DNA of 64,000 nt, from assembly GCA_913061235.1 (NCBI GenBank), contig CAJXTB010000012.1, forward strand, positions 62,001 to 126,000. The letters are read 5' to 3'. The stretch is from an uncultured Pseudomonadota bacterium. GTDB lineage: Bacteria > Myxococcota_A > UBA796 > GCA-2862545. Shown piece by piece: positions 26,808 to 34,711 of the stretch. A model generated the notes under the pieces. That model was not told the DNA's origin, searched no databases, and saw only the letters and a program-made list of their open reading frames with translations. How positions within the stretch are numbered: position 1 is the stretch's first letter; each line of letters opens with the position of its first letter. The translations under genes and the position numbers were made by a program.

Positions 26808-27806
26808 CTAAAACTTGTCGAGAATGGCTTGGGTGAAGGTCTCGGTATTGGCGGAGCCACCGAGGTCACCGGTCAGGTGCTTGCCTTCTGAGAGGACGTC
26901 GTACACGGCGCGGCGTACGCGGTCAGCGACCGTGCGTTCACCCATGTACTCCATCATCAAGACACCGCTGAGCAAGACAGCCAGGGGGTTTGCGATGCCC
27001 TGGCCCGCGATGTCCGGTGCGGTTCCGTGGACCGCTTCGAACACGGCGATGCGCTCGCCAACGTTGGCTCCCGGAACAACGCCGAGGCCGCCTACGAGGC
27101 CAGCGCACAGGTCGCTGACAATGTCGCCGTACAGGTTCTGCATGAGCAGGACGTCGTAGTTGGACGGGTCGTGGGCCAAGTTCATGGCGACGTCGTCCAG
27201 GTTCTCAGTCTCTTGTTCAATGAACGGGTACGACTTGCCAACGTTGAAGAAGGCTTGCTCGAAGGCGCCGTCAGACAGAGGCTGAACACTGCGCTTGTGG
27301 CAGACGGTGATCTTGCGACGACCGGCATTACAGGCATGTTCAAAGGCCCAACGCGCAATGCGCTCGCCGGCTTCGGCGCTCGACACCTTGAGGCTGACGA
27401 TGGTGCCGGGAGTCACTTCGTGCTCGATACCCGCGTACAACCCTTGGGTATTCTCGCGAAGCACGACCAGGTCAACGTCCTTGTAGGGAGTCGTGATGCC
27501 AGGCAGCGAGTTGACCGGACGCCAGCCCGTGTACAACTGCAGCTCTTGGCGCAGCGACACGTTGGCTGAGCGCCAGCCCTTGCCCTTTGGGGTCATGAGC
27601 GGACCCTTCAAGCCGACGCGGTTGCGCTTGAGGCTCTCCACGACGTTCTGGGGCAGGGGATTGCCGAGCTCCTGTGCGGCGCGGGCTCCGGCGAGGACCG
27701 GCTCCCACTCAACAGGGGCTCCAGCAGCTTCTAGGACGCGGCAGGTGGCACGGGTGACTTCTGGCCCGATGCCGTCGCCTTCAATGAGGGTGACTCGGTA
27801 GCGCAT
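26808..27806 (-). CDS. NAD-dependent isocitrate dehydrogenase family protein
   Basis: 332 aa from ATG 27806 with GGAGG upstream. Decarboxylating beta-hydroxyacid dehydrogenase fold: IEGDGIGPEV at the N-terminus, substrate-binding RSANVSLRQELQLYTGWRP, LRENTQGLYAGIEHE with the catalytic Tyr, NLYGDIVSDLCAGLVGG with metal-binding Asp residues, and an intact NAD loop VHGTAPDIAGQGIANP. The pattern fits NAD-IDH (TCA cycle) rather than LeuB, and no leu genes are nearby. Oddly, the usual HKANIMK block reads HKRSVQPLSDG, so the second basic residue is lost although the first Lys remains. The paralog downstream keeps HKANIMK. A heteromeric enzyme is therefore likely. Confidence 0.82.
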   Translation of the reverse strand: MRYRVTLIEGDGIGPEVTRATCRVLEAAGAPVEWEPVLAGARAAQELGNPLPQNVVESLKRNRVGLKGPLMTPKGKGWRSANVSLRQELQLYTGWRPVNSLPGITTPYKDVDLVVLRENTQGLYAGIEHEVTPGTIVSLKVSSAEAGERIARWAFEHACNAGRRKITVCHKRSVQPLSDGAFEQAFFNVGKSYPFIEQETENLDDVAMNLAHDPSNYDVLLMQNLYGDIVSDLCAGLVGGLGVVPGANVGERIAVFEAVHGTAPDIAGQGIANPLAVLLSGVLMMEYMGERTVADRVRRAVYDVLSEGKHLTGDLGGSANTETFTQAILDKF

Positions 27807-27999
27807 GGCTCCTCCAAGGCGCCGTGCCTAACCGGTCGCGTGTTGCTCGCACGCGCTCGGGCGGGGATCTGTCCGGAAGAGGGGTCTACTTGACGCCATG
27901 GACTGCGGGTTGATCTGTCGAACATCCACAATGCAGTGGTCATGGCGGCGAAGAACAGAGCAGAACTGCTGGCTGTCACCCTGACGGAGGTCGCGAAAC

Positions 28000-30339
28000 T
28001 TATGGTCGTTCGTAGGCACCCATGTCGACCGTTCCATTGATGCGTGTAGCGCCGTCGAGATCGCTGCTGATGCCGGTGAGTCCGGGAGCACTGTTCAAGC
28101 CGGCATCCACACCCTGGGAGCCTGACGACAGACGAGCGTTGTCGTCTGCGGTTCCGAAGATGTTGTCGGCGCCATTGGCATCTACGAAGGTCGGGGAGCA
28201 TGAGCCGATGTTGCCAGTGCCGCCGCCGGTCCAGTCGGACAGACAGGAGTAGGTCACCGCGAGATCAGCGCTGCTGTGCGCAATAGCCGAGTCCGTGGAG
28301 GTGTTGAGACCGAAGATACTGTTGGTGATGAGGTCCGTGGGTTCAGAGCCGTTGTAGCCTGCCGTCTGGAAGAAGTAGAGCGCTCCACCTTGGTTGCTGC
28401 TGTTCCCTGTGAAGGTGCAGTTGGTGAAGTTGATGGGGGTGAGCAACTCTCCGGGTTCGTTGCACACGCTGTACGCGTCGTCACAAATGTTGTAGTCGGA
28501 ACCGGTGTTTAGGCACTCCTCAAACTGGTCCTGACAGGGGTCGCTTTCTTCTCCGAACATCAGGTACGCAGCTCCTCCACGTCCGAGGTTTCCGACGTGA
28601 TTCCCGCTGAACAGCGTGTTCGTCACATCGAGCGGAAGGCTCTGGATGAGGATGGCACCGCCGCCGGCGTATTGGTGGGAGGAGTCACCACCGTCATTGC
28701 CAATAAAGGCACTGTTCTCAATGCTAAAGCTGCCCATCGGGCTTCCGGGTGATGAGCGCGCGAAGATGGCGCCGCCTCCTCGGTAGGACCCGCCGCCGCT
28801 GGGCGTCGTGTTGTTGCGAAAGACGGAGCGCTCAATGGCGATGTGGCTATTTCCGAACGCGTAGAGCGCGCCGCCTCCCTGGTAGCTGGACAGCGCGTTC
28901 GCCTTGTTGTCCGCGAAGGTGCTGTCCGCAATCGTGAGGGTCGCATGGTTCGCGTACACTCCACCTCCTCCGTTGTACGAGCCCGACGCTGCGACAGCTG
29001 CGTTGTCGAGAATGGTGAGGTTTCGCAGTACAGCGGTTCCACGGTCGACGTAGACGGCTCCGCCGCGACCGCTGCGACCGCTGGTTTGGTCGGCGTAGCC
29101 CCCTTGCACCGTCACCCCATCCAGGGCTGAAGAGCCATCTGCGTTGTCGAAGAAGACGACCGTGTTGGCGTTATCTGTCCGATTCGAGAAGTTGCTACCA
29201 TCATTCCCGTTCAGGTCGCCGCTGAGAACCGTGGGATTAGCGGTGATATTGCGCTGTGAGAGCTGGGTCTCGTTGCCGGCGAAGCCACCGAAGAGGCTGA
29301 CTCCGGAGTCCAGAGTGAACGACGCCGTTCGGTCGGAGAGCGACGGTGTATAGGTACCCTCGGCGACCCAGACCGACACGCCGGATGGGCAAGCCGCTTG
29401 GTGTGTGCTGGTTAGCACGAGGTCCAGCATGGCCTTCAAATCTGCCGCAGGATCGGTCCAACACTCGCCACTTCCGCCAGATACAGCGTCGTCGTCAATG
29501 CAGACCGTGCATAGGGGCTGGTCACACTGGGGGCCCGTCATGCCTGCTTCGCAGTCCGACGAGGCCTCACCGGCGTAGACGGTATTGCGCGGGACGATGT
29601 AGCCAGAGGGGACCGTGACGCCGGCCAGAACTCTAGCGTTGGCCCGGACGGCGGCACCAGAGCTCACCAGAGCACCCGCCTCGATCTGCACGTCTCTTCC
29701 AATGCGGACGTTGTCTTCAATGACGGCGTCATCGCCAATGTCCGCCCGCTTGCGCACGCGAACGGTGGATGCGAGCTGAACGCCTCTGCCAATACTGACT
29801 TCCGGACCGATAATCCCCATGATATTCGCGGGCTTGATGCTCAACGACGAGCTGATGCTCACCCCACGAGCCAGGACCGCCGATGAACCGACGGTTGTGT
29901 AGTCACCGACGTTCACCAAGTTTCCAAGAATGGCATTGGTCTCCAGGGTGACGTCGTCACCTACGATGGCTGCGTAGCCAACCCCAACGCTGTCTTGGCT
30001 AACCAGTCGGTCTCCGCCGACGGCTGACCGGGACCAAGTGTTGTCGGCTCCGATGGTAGCGTCGACTCCAATGTGAGCGTGTCGAGCAATGACTGTGCCG
30101 CCGGTGATGTTGCTCGGGGCGGTGGTGCTGCTACCGGCAATAAACGCGCCTTGAGCGATGGTCACAGAGCCAACCAGCTCTACATACGGACCGATACTTG
30201 CGGAGGCTCCAATGGTCGAACTTCCGATCACGGCGGTTGGATGAACACATGCTCCGTTTGCCGCAAACTGCGCGTCACTGCAGCCATCGTTGTTCACGTC
30301 CTGGGCGAATGCGCTAAGCGCAAGAAGTGTCAACAGCAT
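28000..30339 (-). CDS. Secreted hexapeptide-repeat stalk protein with C-terminal right-handed beta-helix
   Basis: 779 aa from ATG 30339 (GGGA upstream); a GTG at 30381 would add 14 polar residues. MLLTLLALSAFAQ is the signal peptide. The cap DVNNDGCSDAQF, ACV matches the protein at 11536-13152, as does the 260-residue hexapeptide region (GYAAIVGDDVTLETNAILG, VRVRKRADIGDDAVIED). A short EGF-like Cys stretch follows (CEAGMTGPQC), then about 450 residues of right-handed beta-helix of the Chlamydia-Pmp or choice-of-anchor-Q type, with GGA/SN rungs (GGGAIFARSS, NCTFTGNSSNQGGALY) and an ending GTVDMGAYERP. I infer a surface or secreted adhesin with a rigid stalk. No enzyme residues were identified. 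Confidence 0.8.
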   Translation of the reverse strand: MLLTLLALSAFAQDVNNDGCSDAQFAANGACVHPTAVIGSSTIGASASIGPYVELVGSVTIAQGAFIAGSSTTAPSNITGGTVIARHAHIGVDATIGADNTWSRSAVGGDRLVSQDSVGVGYAAIVGDDVTLETNAILGNLVNVGDYTTVGSSAVLARGVSISSSLSIKPANIMGIIGPEVSIGRGVQLASTVRVRKRADIGDDAVIEDNVRIGRDVQIEAGALVSSGAAVRANARVLAGVTVPSGYIVPRNTVYAGEASSDCEAGMTGPQCDQPLCTVCIDDDAVSGGSGECWTDPAADLKAMLDLVLTSTHQAACPSGVSVWVAEGTYTPSLSDRTASFTLDSGVSLFGGFAGNETQLSQRNITANPTVLSGDLNGNDGSNFSNRTDNANTVVFFDNADGSSALDGVTVQGGYADQTSGRSGRGGAVYVDRGTAVLRNLTILDNAAVAASGSYNGGGGVYANHATLTIADSTFADNKANALSSYQGGGALYAFGNSHIAIERSVFRNNTTPSGGGSYRGGGAIFARSSPGSPMGSFSIENSAFIGNDGGDSSHQYAGGGAILIQSLPLDVTNTLFSGNHVGNLGRGGAAYLMFGEESDPCQDQFEECLNTGSDYNICDDAYSVCNEPGELLTPINFTNCTFTGNSSNQGGALYFFQTAGYNGSEPTDLITNSIFGLNTSTDSAIAHSSADLAVTYSCLSDWTGGGTGNIGSCSPTFVDANGADNIFGTADDNARLSSGSQGVDAGLNSAPGLTGISSDLDGATRINGTVDMGAYERP

Positions 30340-30438
30340 GATAGTTCCCGTTAAAGCAGATGAGTTACGCGTACCGGTCACCGTTGGTATTCGGCCGTTG
30401 GTCTTGACTGAGCCGCGCTGTTTTCACGATACACGTAA

Positions 30439-30768
30439 AGATGGTCTTGGCCGAGTGCTTTCGGAACCGTTTGGGGGCATTCAGCAGAGCAAAAGCGCGA
30501 TGACGACACGTCGCTGAAGGACGTTGTGGCGTACCGTGCTCACTGGATTGGGCTGTTTATGGGCTGGTATGGCGATGGCCGTGCGGGGAAAGACGTCTAC
30601 TTTCTGGCACAGGGGTTCAAGTGGAACCAGCTGAAGGAGTACAACCAGAACCTGCGAGCAGAACAAGACCGGCTCGGGTGGTCGGATGCGAGAGACCTTC
30701 TGAATGCTAGCCATCGCACGCTGGTGGCCTTCATGAAAGACCGCACGAAGGGAGCGAACACCCAGTAG
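30439..30768 (+). pseudogene. Remnant of a ClbS/DfsB-family (DUF1706) gene
   Basis: An open stretch after a TAA at 30436 reads SLKDVVAYRAHWIGLF, then GRAGKDVYFLAQGFKWNQ, and ends FMKDRT. It aligns from memory with the centre of ClbS: a helix with W-x-x-L, a G-K-hydrophobic strand, then the GF/YKWNE/Q signature and a Leu-rich helix. About 45 N-terminal and 45 C-terminal residues of a normal family member (about 165 aa) are absent. The first usable start is GTG 30526, which would cut into the core. ClbS inactivates the colibactin warhead; other members are uncharacterised. It is flanked by minus-strand genes, and may be a decayed acquisition. Confidence 0.55.
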
Positions 30769-30848
30769 ACGCCCGGACGTTGGGCCGTTTCGGCGACTTG
30801 CCTTTCAGGCTCCCCGCGGAATCGATATCCTTTCAACTGGGCTATCGA

Positions 30849-31601
30849 CTAGTCGTCATCACCATAGATAAAGCCATCGGTTCCGTTGGTGGCGGTGACC
30901 CAGAGGATGGTGTCGGCACGCACTGCGGCACTTAGATTTCCGTGTGCGGTGACCACGGCGTTGGCGTGGTTTGGCGAATAGGCAATGACGTGCAGGATCT
31001 GCTTGTCCCACGCATCATCGTCTGAGACGTTGGCGCTGGAGATGAGAATGTCTCCCAGCTTGTCGTCGAGTAGCTCTTCGGCACGTTCGACGGTCATTTC
31101 TGTGTCACGGGGCCATGTAACAGCGCGGACCACGCTCATGCCCAAGCGATAGCCGTCCACGTCAATGACCAGGTCGGTCTTCTTGCCGGAAGGGTCTGTG
31201 TAGGTGACCTCGCCTTCGGTGAGCAAGAGCGCTGCGTCTTCACAGCGGTACAGGACTTCGTAGCTGAAGACTTCCGAGTACAGCGAGCCCGGGTTTAGGT
31301 TGCCGGCGTCCACCATTTCAAGGCCACCGTCGGACAACAGGTTGTCGTCGAAGCCGGCGGGAAGGTCGATGGCGCTCTGGAAGACGAAGGGAGAGTCGGA
31401 GACAATCTCGGTGGCGTCCAAGGGGCCGCAGTCGCCCGAGATGACGCCGAAGCCATCCGCTGGCTCGAAGAGTTCGGTGTCCGAGTCGAGCTCGGTGTCC
31501 GAGCCCGTGTCGATCTCGGAGTCGGTATCGAGGGACGTGTCGCTGCCAGTGTCATCAGCAGGGCAGGCGGTCAGAAGTAGGGCAAGGCAGACAAGACGCA
31601 T
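30849..31601 (-). CDS. Lipoprotein of unknown family with Asp/Ser/Thr-rich linker
   Basis: 250 aa. MRLVCLALLLTAC is the lipoprotein signal (Pro at +2), and GGAGG precedes the ATG. Residues 15-47 are a low-complexity D/S/T/E linker. The globular part starts FGVISGDCGPL and contains VVRAVTWPRDTEMTVERAEELLDDKL and KQILHVIAYSPNHANAV. I do not recognise the family. The linker style is shared by other lipoproteins in this window, so a surface or periplasm-facing domain held off the membrane is likely. It is 15 nt downstream of the TonB-dependent receptor gene and probably in its operon. Confidence 0.72.
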   Translation of the reverse strand: MRLVCLALLLTACPADDTGSDTSLDTDSEIDTGSDTELDSDTELFEPADGFGVISGDCGPLDATEIVSDSPFVFQSAIDLPAGFDDNLLSDGGLEMVDAGNLNPGSLYSEVFSYEVLYRCEDAALLLTEGEVTYTDPSGKKTDLVIDVDGYRLGMSVVRAVTWPRDTEMTVERAEELLDDKLGDILISSANVSDDDAWDKQILHVIAYSPNHANAVVTAHGNLSAAVRADTILWVTATNGTDGFIYGDDD

Positions 31602-31616
31602 GGGGCCTCCGGGCGG

Positions 31617-33782
31617 TCAGAACGTTGCACGGGCCGACAGCAACGGCAAGAAGGATGGTCCTTCTACAAAGCCTTGCTCGGAATAGTCGTAGTTGTACGT
31701 GGGATAGAGCTGGGCGTTGGCTTTGGGTACGTACCACAGCTCGATGGCCGTCTCGAGCGACCAGCGATTGAAGGTGAACGCTCGCGCAAAGCGTACGTCG
31801 ACCTTTTGGTAGGCGGGTAAGCGAGCGTTGTTCAGCTCGCCGGCAACGGGTGCCCATGTGTCATCGGTTGCGTTGTACACGGCGCTTCCGACGGCGGTGT
31901 AGGGCTGGCCGGAGCCGAAGCGATAGCGCACGCCTAGGGTGTAGTCCTCGCTGATGTCCCAGGATGCGACGGCACCAGCAATGATCGGCTGGTCACCGTC
32001 TGCTGCCTGCCAGCGCCCGTCCACCCGCACTTGTGAGCGAGACAGGCCCAGCCAGCCGCGGAGAAAGAACACTTCGAGCAATCGGTAGCGTGTGACCAAC
32101 TCAATGCCGAATGCGCGACCGCTGTCAGCGACCTGTGCGACGTCTCCGACGGGGTAAAGCAGTGGGTCGTCGAGGGACTTGGCGTAGGTGTCGACCACGA
32201 ACTCCCACCGGTTGGCGACGGTCTTTTCGAGACCGAGGGCCACCTGCCACGCGCTGGTGACCGGGAGGGACGGGTCGCCAGTACCCGGGATGAGATGCTC
32301 GCTCTCAGCCGCCTGTTGGTAGCGCCCGGCAGCGAGCTTGAGCTCGAACTCGTCGTCGACGCGCCAGCGAACGGCCATGCGTGGGTCTGGAAATTGAGCG
32401 CGTACGCTGGTGTCGACGGGAAAGCGCACGCCGGGAATGACAGTGATTGCGCCGGTACCTAGGCGAACGTCTGCATACAAGCCGCCTCGCAGACGAAGCA
32501 GGGTGTCATCTACAGCGATTCCGCGAGCCAGGGCTGGTGCTTCCTCAGCAACGAGTAGGCCAACGTCTCCGGCGGACTCTACCTGGAGCGAGGTTCTCTC
32601 TGCGCGCAGCTCGTAGCCTGTGGAGAGGCGTCCAACGCGTGTGTCGATGCTCCAGTCGAGCCGGGAGGAGACGTACGTGGATTGCTTGACCTGTAGACCC
32701 GTTGTCGACAGCTCGCCTCGGTCCCGGTCGGCGATGAGGGCGCCAACAATTCGGCCGCGTCCTGAGCCAGACCACTCATGCAGCGCACCCACCGCGTCGA
32801 AGGCACGACGGTAGTCGAAAGACGGGGCCTCGGTCTGTTCGACGGGGTCGAGTACGTCGAGCTCGCCTGCGGCTCGATTGTACCGGTCGCCGGCGCCATA
32901 GGCGAAGAAGGCGACGCGAGAGTGGTCCGTACGGCGCTCTAGACGGGCGTGGTAGTCATGAAAGCGAGGCCACAGGGTGAACTGGGCGGTCTGTTCCCCG
33001 GCGAGGTCTTGGTAGCTGCGACGGCCGGCAACCGCCCCCCACCACTGCGCTCCAGACGTCGTTGTGGCGAGTGGCGCGCGAACACTGCCTCCCACCATGA
33101 AGAAGTTCATCGACGCGTGACCGTGCAGGCCAGTAGGCACTTCATCGCGGGTCTGAGATTCGATGACGGCACCCACGGCGTCTCCGTACTGGGCCCCGAA
33201 GGTGCTGCTGTACAGGTCCAGCTCGCCAATGAGCGAGGTTGGAAGCACGCTGGCGTACTGATTGAAGTGGTAGAGGTACGGAATCTCAACGCCGTCTAGG
33301 TACACGCGGTTGTCACCGGGACCGGAGCCACGAATGGCGAGCTCCCCCGCAGTCGGGGACAGCTCGCGCTGGACGGAGACGCCGGGCAGGGTCTGAACGA
33401 GTCGGAAGCTGTCTTCGGCAGTTCCGGGTGTCTCAAGGGCCATCTCGGCGTCTACGCTGTGTGCGCTTGTGTGCGGTGAGTCCTGAAAGGCCTCGACAAC
33501 GATGACCATGGGGGGGGCCGGGCGCAGATAGACCCGGACCTCCTCTGTGGGCGTGGTCAGCGTCAGGTCAGCCGTTCGGTAGTCGTCGACGTGTAGCTGG
33601 ACGGTGTGCTCGCCGTCTGACAGGGGAACCGACACCCGCCCGCGAGTATCCGTCAGCAGAGTCTGCTGTTGTCCGTCGTCCACACTCACGTAGACGTTGG
33701 TGCTGTGGATAGCCTCGCCTGTTCCGCGTACTGAGAGCCGGAAGTCGGCAGCGCTAGCCAAGGCAAGTGCGAGTAGAATCAT
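31617..33782 (-). CDS. TonB-dependent outer-membrane receptor
   Basis: About 721 aa from ATG 33782, which overlaps the upstream lipoprotein stop (ATGA). Signal peptide, then a carboxypeptidase-regulatory-like beta domain (residues about 15-85), a plug domain (RLVQTLPGVSVQRELSP, LAIRGSGPGDNRVYLDGVEI) and a long beta-barrel with alternating aromatic strands, ending in Phe (LLSARATF) as required for barrel assembly. It imports a substrate using TonB energy; the ligand is unknown and no siderophore or cobalamin genes are nearby. The tight coupling to the upstream lipoprotein suggests a surface binding partner, as in SusCD-type or haem/metal systems. Confidence 0.88.
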   Translation of the reverse strand: MILLALALASAADFRLSVRGTGEAIHSTNVYVSVDDGQQQTLLTDTRGRVSVPLSDGEHTVQLHVDDYRTADLTLTTPTEEVRVYLRPAPPMVIVVEAFQDSPHTSAHSVDAEMALETPGTAEDSFRLVQTLPGVSVQRELSPTAGELAIRGSGPGDNRVYLDGVEIPYLYHFNQYASVLPTSLIGELDLYSSTFGAQYGDAVGAVIESQTRDEVPTGLHGHASMNFFMVGGSVRAPLATTTSGAQWWGAVAGRRSYQDLAGEQTAQFTLWPRFHDYHARLERRTDHSRVAFFAYGAGDRYNRAAGELDVLDPVEQTEAPSFDYRRAFDAVGALHEWSGSGRGRIVGALIADRDRGELSTTGLQVKQSTYVSSRLDWSIDTRVGRLSTGYELRAERTSLQVESAGDVGLLVAEEAPALARGIAVDDTLLRLRGGLYADVRLGTGAITVIPGVRFPVDTSVRAQFPDPRMAVRWRVDDEFELKLAAGRYQQAAESEHLIPGTGDPSLPVTSAWQVALGLEKTVANRWEFVVDTYAKSLDDPLLYPVGDVAQVADSGRAFGIELVTRYRLLEVFFLRGWLGLSRSQVRVDGRWQAADGDQPIIAGAVASWDISEDYTLGVRYRFGSGQPYTAVGSAVYNATDDTWAPVAGELNNARLPAYQKVDVRFARAFTFNRWSLETAIELWYVPKANAQLYPTYNYDYSEQGFVEGPSFLPLLSARATF

Positions 33783-34684
33783 GGCAGCTGCACCCAACGA
33801 CCGTCGAAGTCTGCCCGTGTGGCACGGCCGAGCAGCAGGTCGTCTAGGTCGAGTTCATCGGCATTCTCAGACGGACGGACGGCGGTGATGCGCAGTCCCC
33901 ATGGCGCGTCGTCATCGGTGCTGAGCTGAACATCTTGGGCTTCGGAGATGTCCAGATCACTGGGCAAGAAGCGGCCATCTGCAAGCCAGATGCCCGTAGG
34001 AGGTGTGCCTACCCACAGGTCTTGCGTGCGTACCGCGTTGCCGTTTCCGAGCCCTAGGGCAAGGATAGTCAGGGCGCCTTCTTCGGTTTGTTCGCGGCTC
34101 TCTTCTTCGCCGTCGTCAAAGACGACCTCCGCGATGGTCAGGTCGGCTGCGGTGGCGCTGGTCTCGACAAATGTCCCGCGTCCGCCGGCACTCATGTAGC
34201 GAATGCGCCCGTCGTAGTCCGGCACGTCCACTGGGATGACGTCGTCGTTGGCCACTGTCGTCTGTGGGGTGAGGGCGGTGGAGATTGGGGCGGGCAGCGT
34301 GGCGACGTCTGACAGCTCGAACGCTGCGTACTCCACGAATCCGCTCGGGAAGGTAGCCACGAGGCCCAGCACAGCACCCTGTGATGGAATGCGGAGGGAG
34401 GCATCTGAACCCGATTCCACGGCATCATCAGCGGTCAAGGTGGTGACATCTGCGACGCTGTCCGTCCACGCCCAGGCAAGGTCGACAGGCTCGTCTGACC
34501 ACAGGCGTCCGTCTACGACCAGTGCGGTATTGACCACGACCGTGGTGCCTGGTGGGCCACCAGCGGGTGATGCAAGTATCGCTGCAATGCGGTCGCCGAG
34601 TAGGTCGTGGCGGTCGCTCCCGAAGGGGTCCTGACAGCCCATCAGTAGGCACAAACCAATAGCGATGGGGGCGCGGTGTCGCAT
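33779..34684 (-). CDS. Lipoprotein coupled to the TonB-dependent receptor
   Basis: 301 aa. The signal ends LLMGCQ, a lipobox with Gly at -1 and Gln at +2. The mature chain is beta-rich with no recognised family: DLAWAWTDSVADVTTL and later GLGNGNAVRTQDLWVG. The stop overlaps the receptor start by 4 nt, so translation is coupled and a one-to-one complex is likely. By position it could be a substrate-capture lipoprotein or a plug-interacting lid. Sequence alone does not show which ligand is bound. Confidence 0.74.
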   Translation of the reverse strand: MRHRAPIAIGLCLLMGCQDPFGSDRHDLLGDRIAAILASPAGGPPGTTVVVNTALVVDGRLWSDEPVDLAWAWTDSVADVTTLTADDAVESGSDASLRIPSQGAVLGLVATFPSGFVEYAAFELSDVATLPAPISTALTPQTTVANDDVIPVDVPDYDGRIRYMSAGGRGTFVETSATAADLTIAEVVFDDGEEESREQTEEGALTILALGLGNGNAVRTQDLWVGTPPTGIWLADGRFLPSDLDISEAQDVQLSTDDDAPWGLRITAVRPSENADELDLDDLLLGRATRADFDGRWVQLP

Positions 34685-34711
34685 GGTGCGGCCCGTATCT
34701 CGCTGACGTCT

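Noticed and set aside
30380-30850. Possible tRNA or small RNA in the gap near 30.4 kb
   Set aside because: No cloverleaf or CCA end seen; the stretch is better explained by the ClbS-like remnant.
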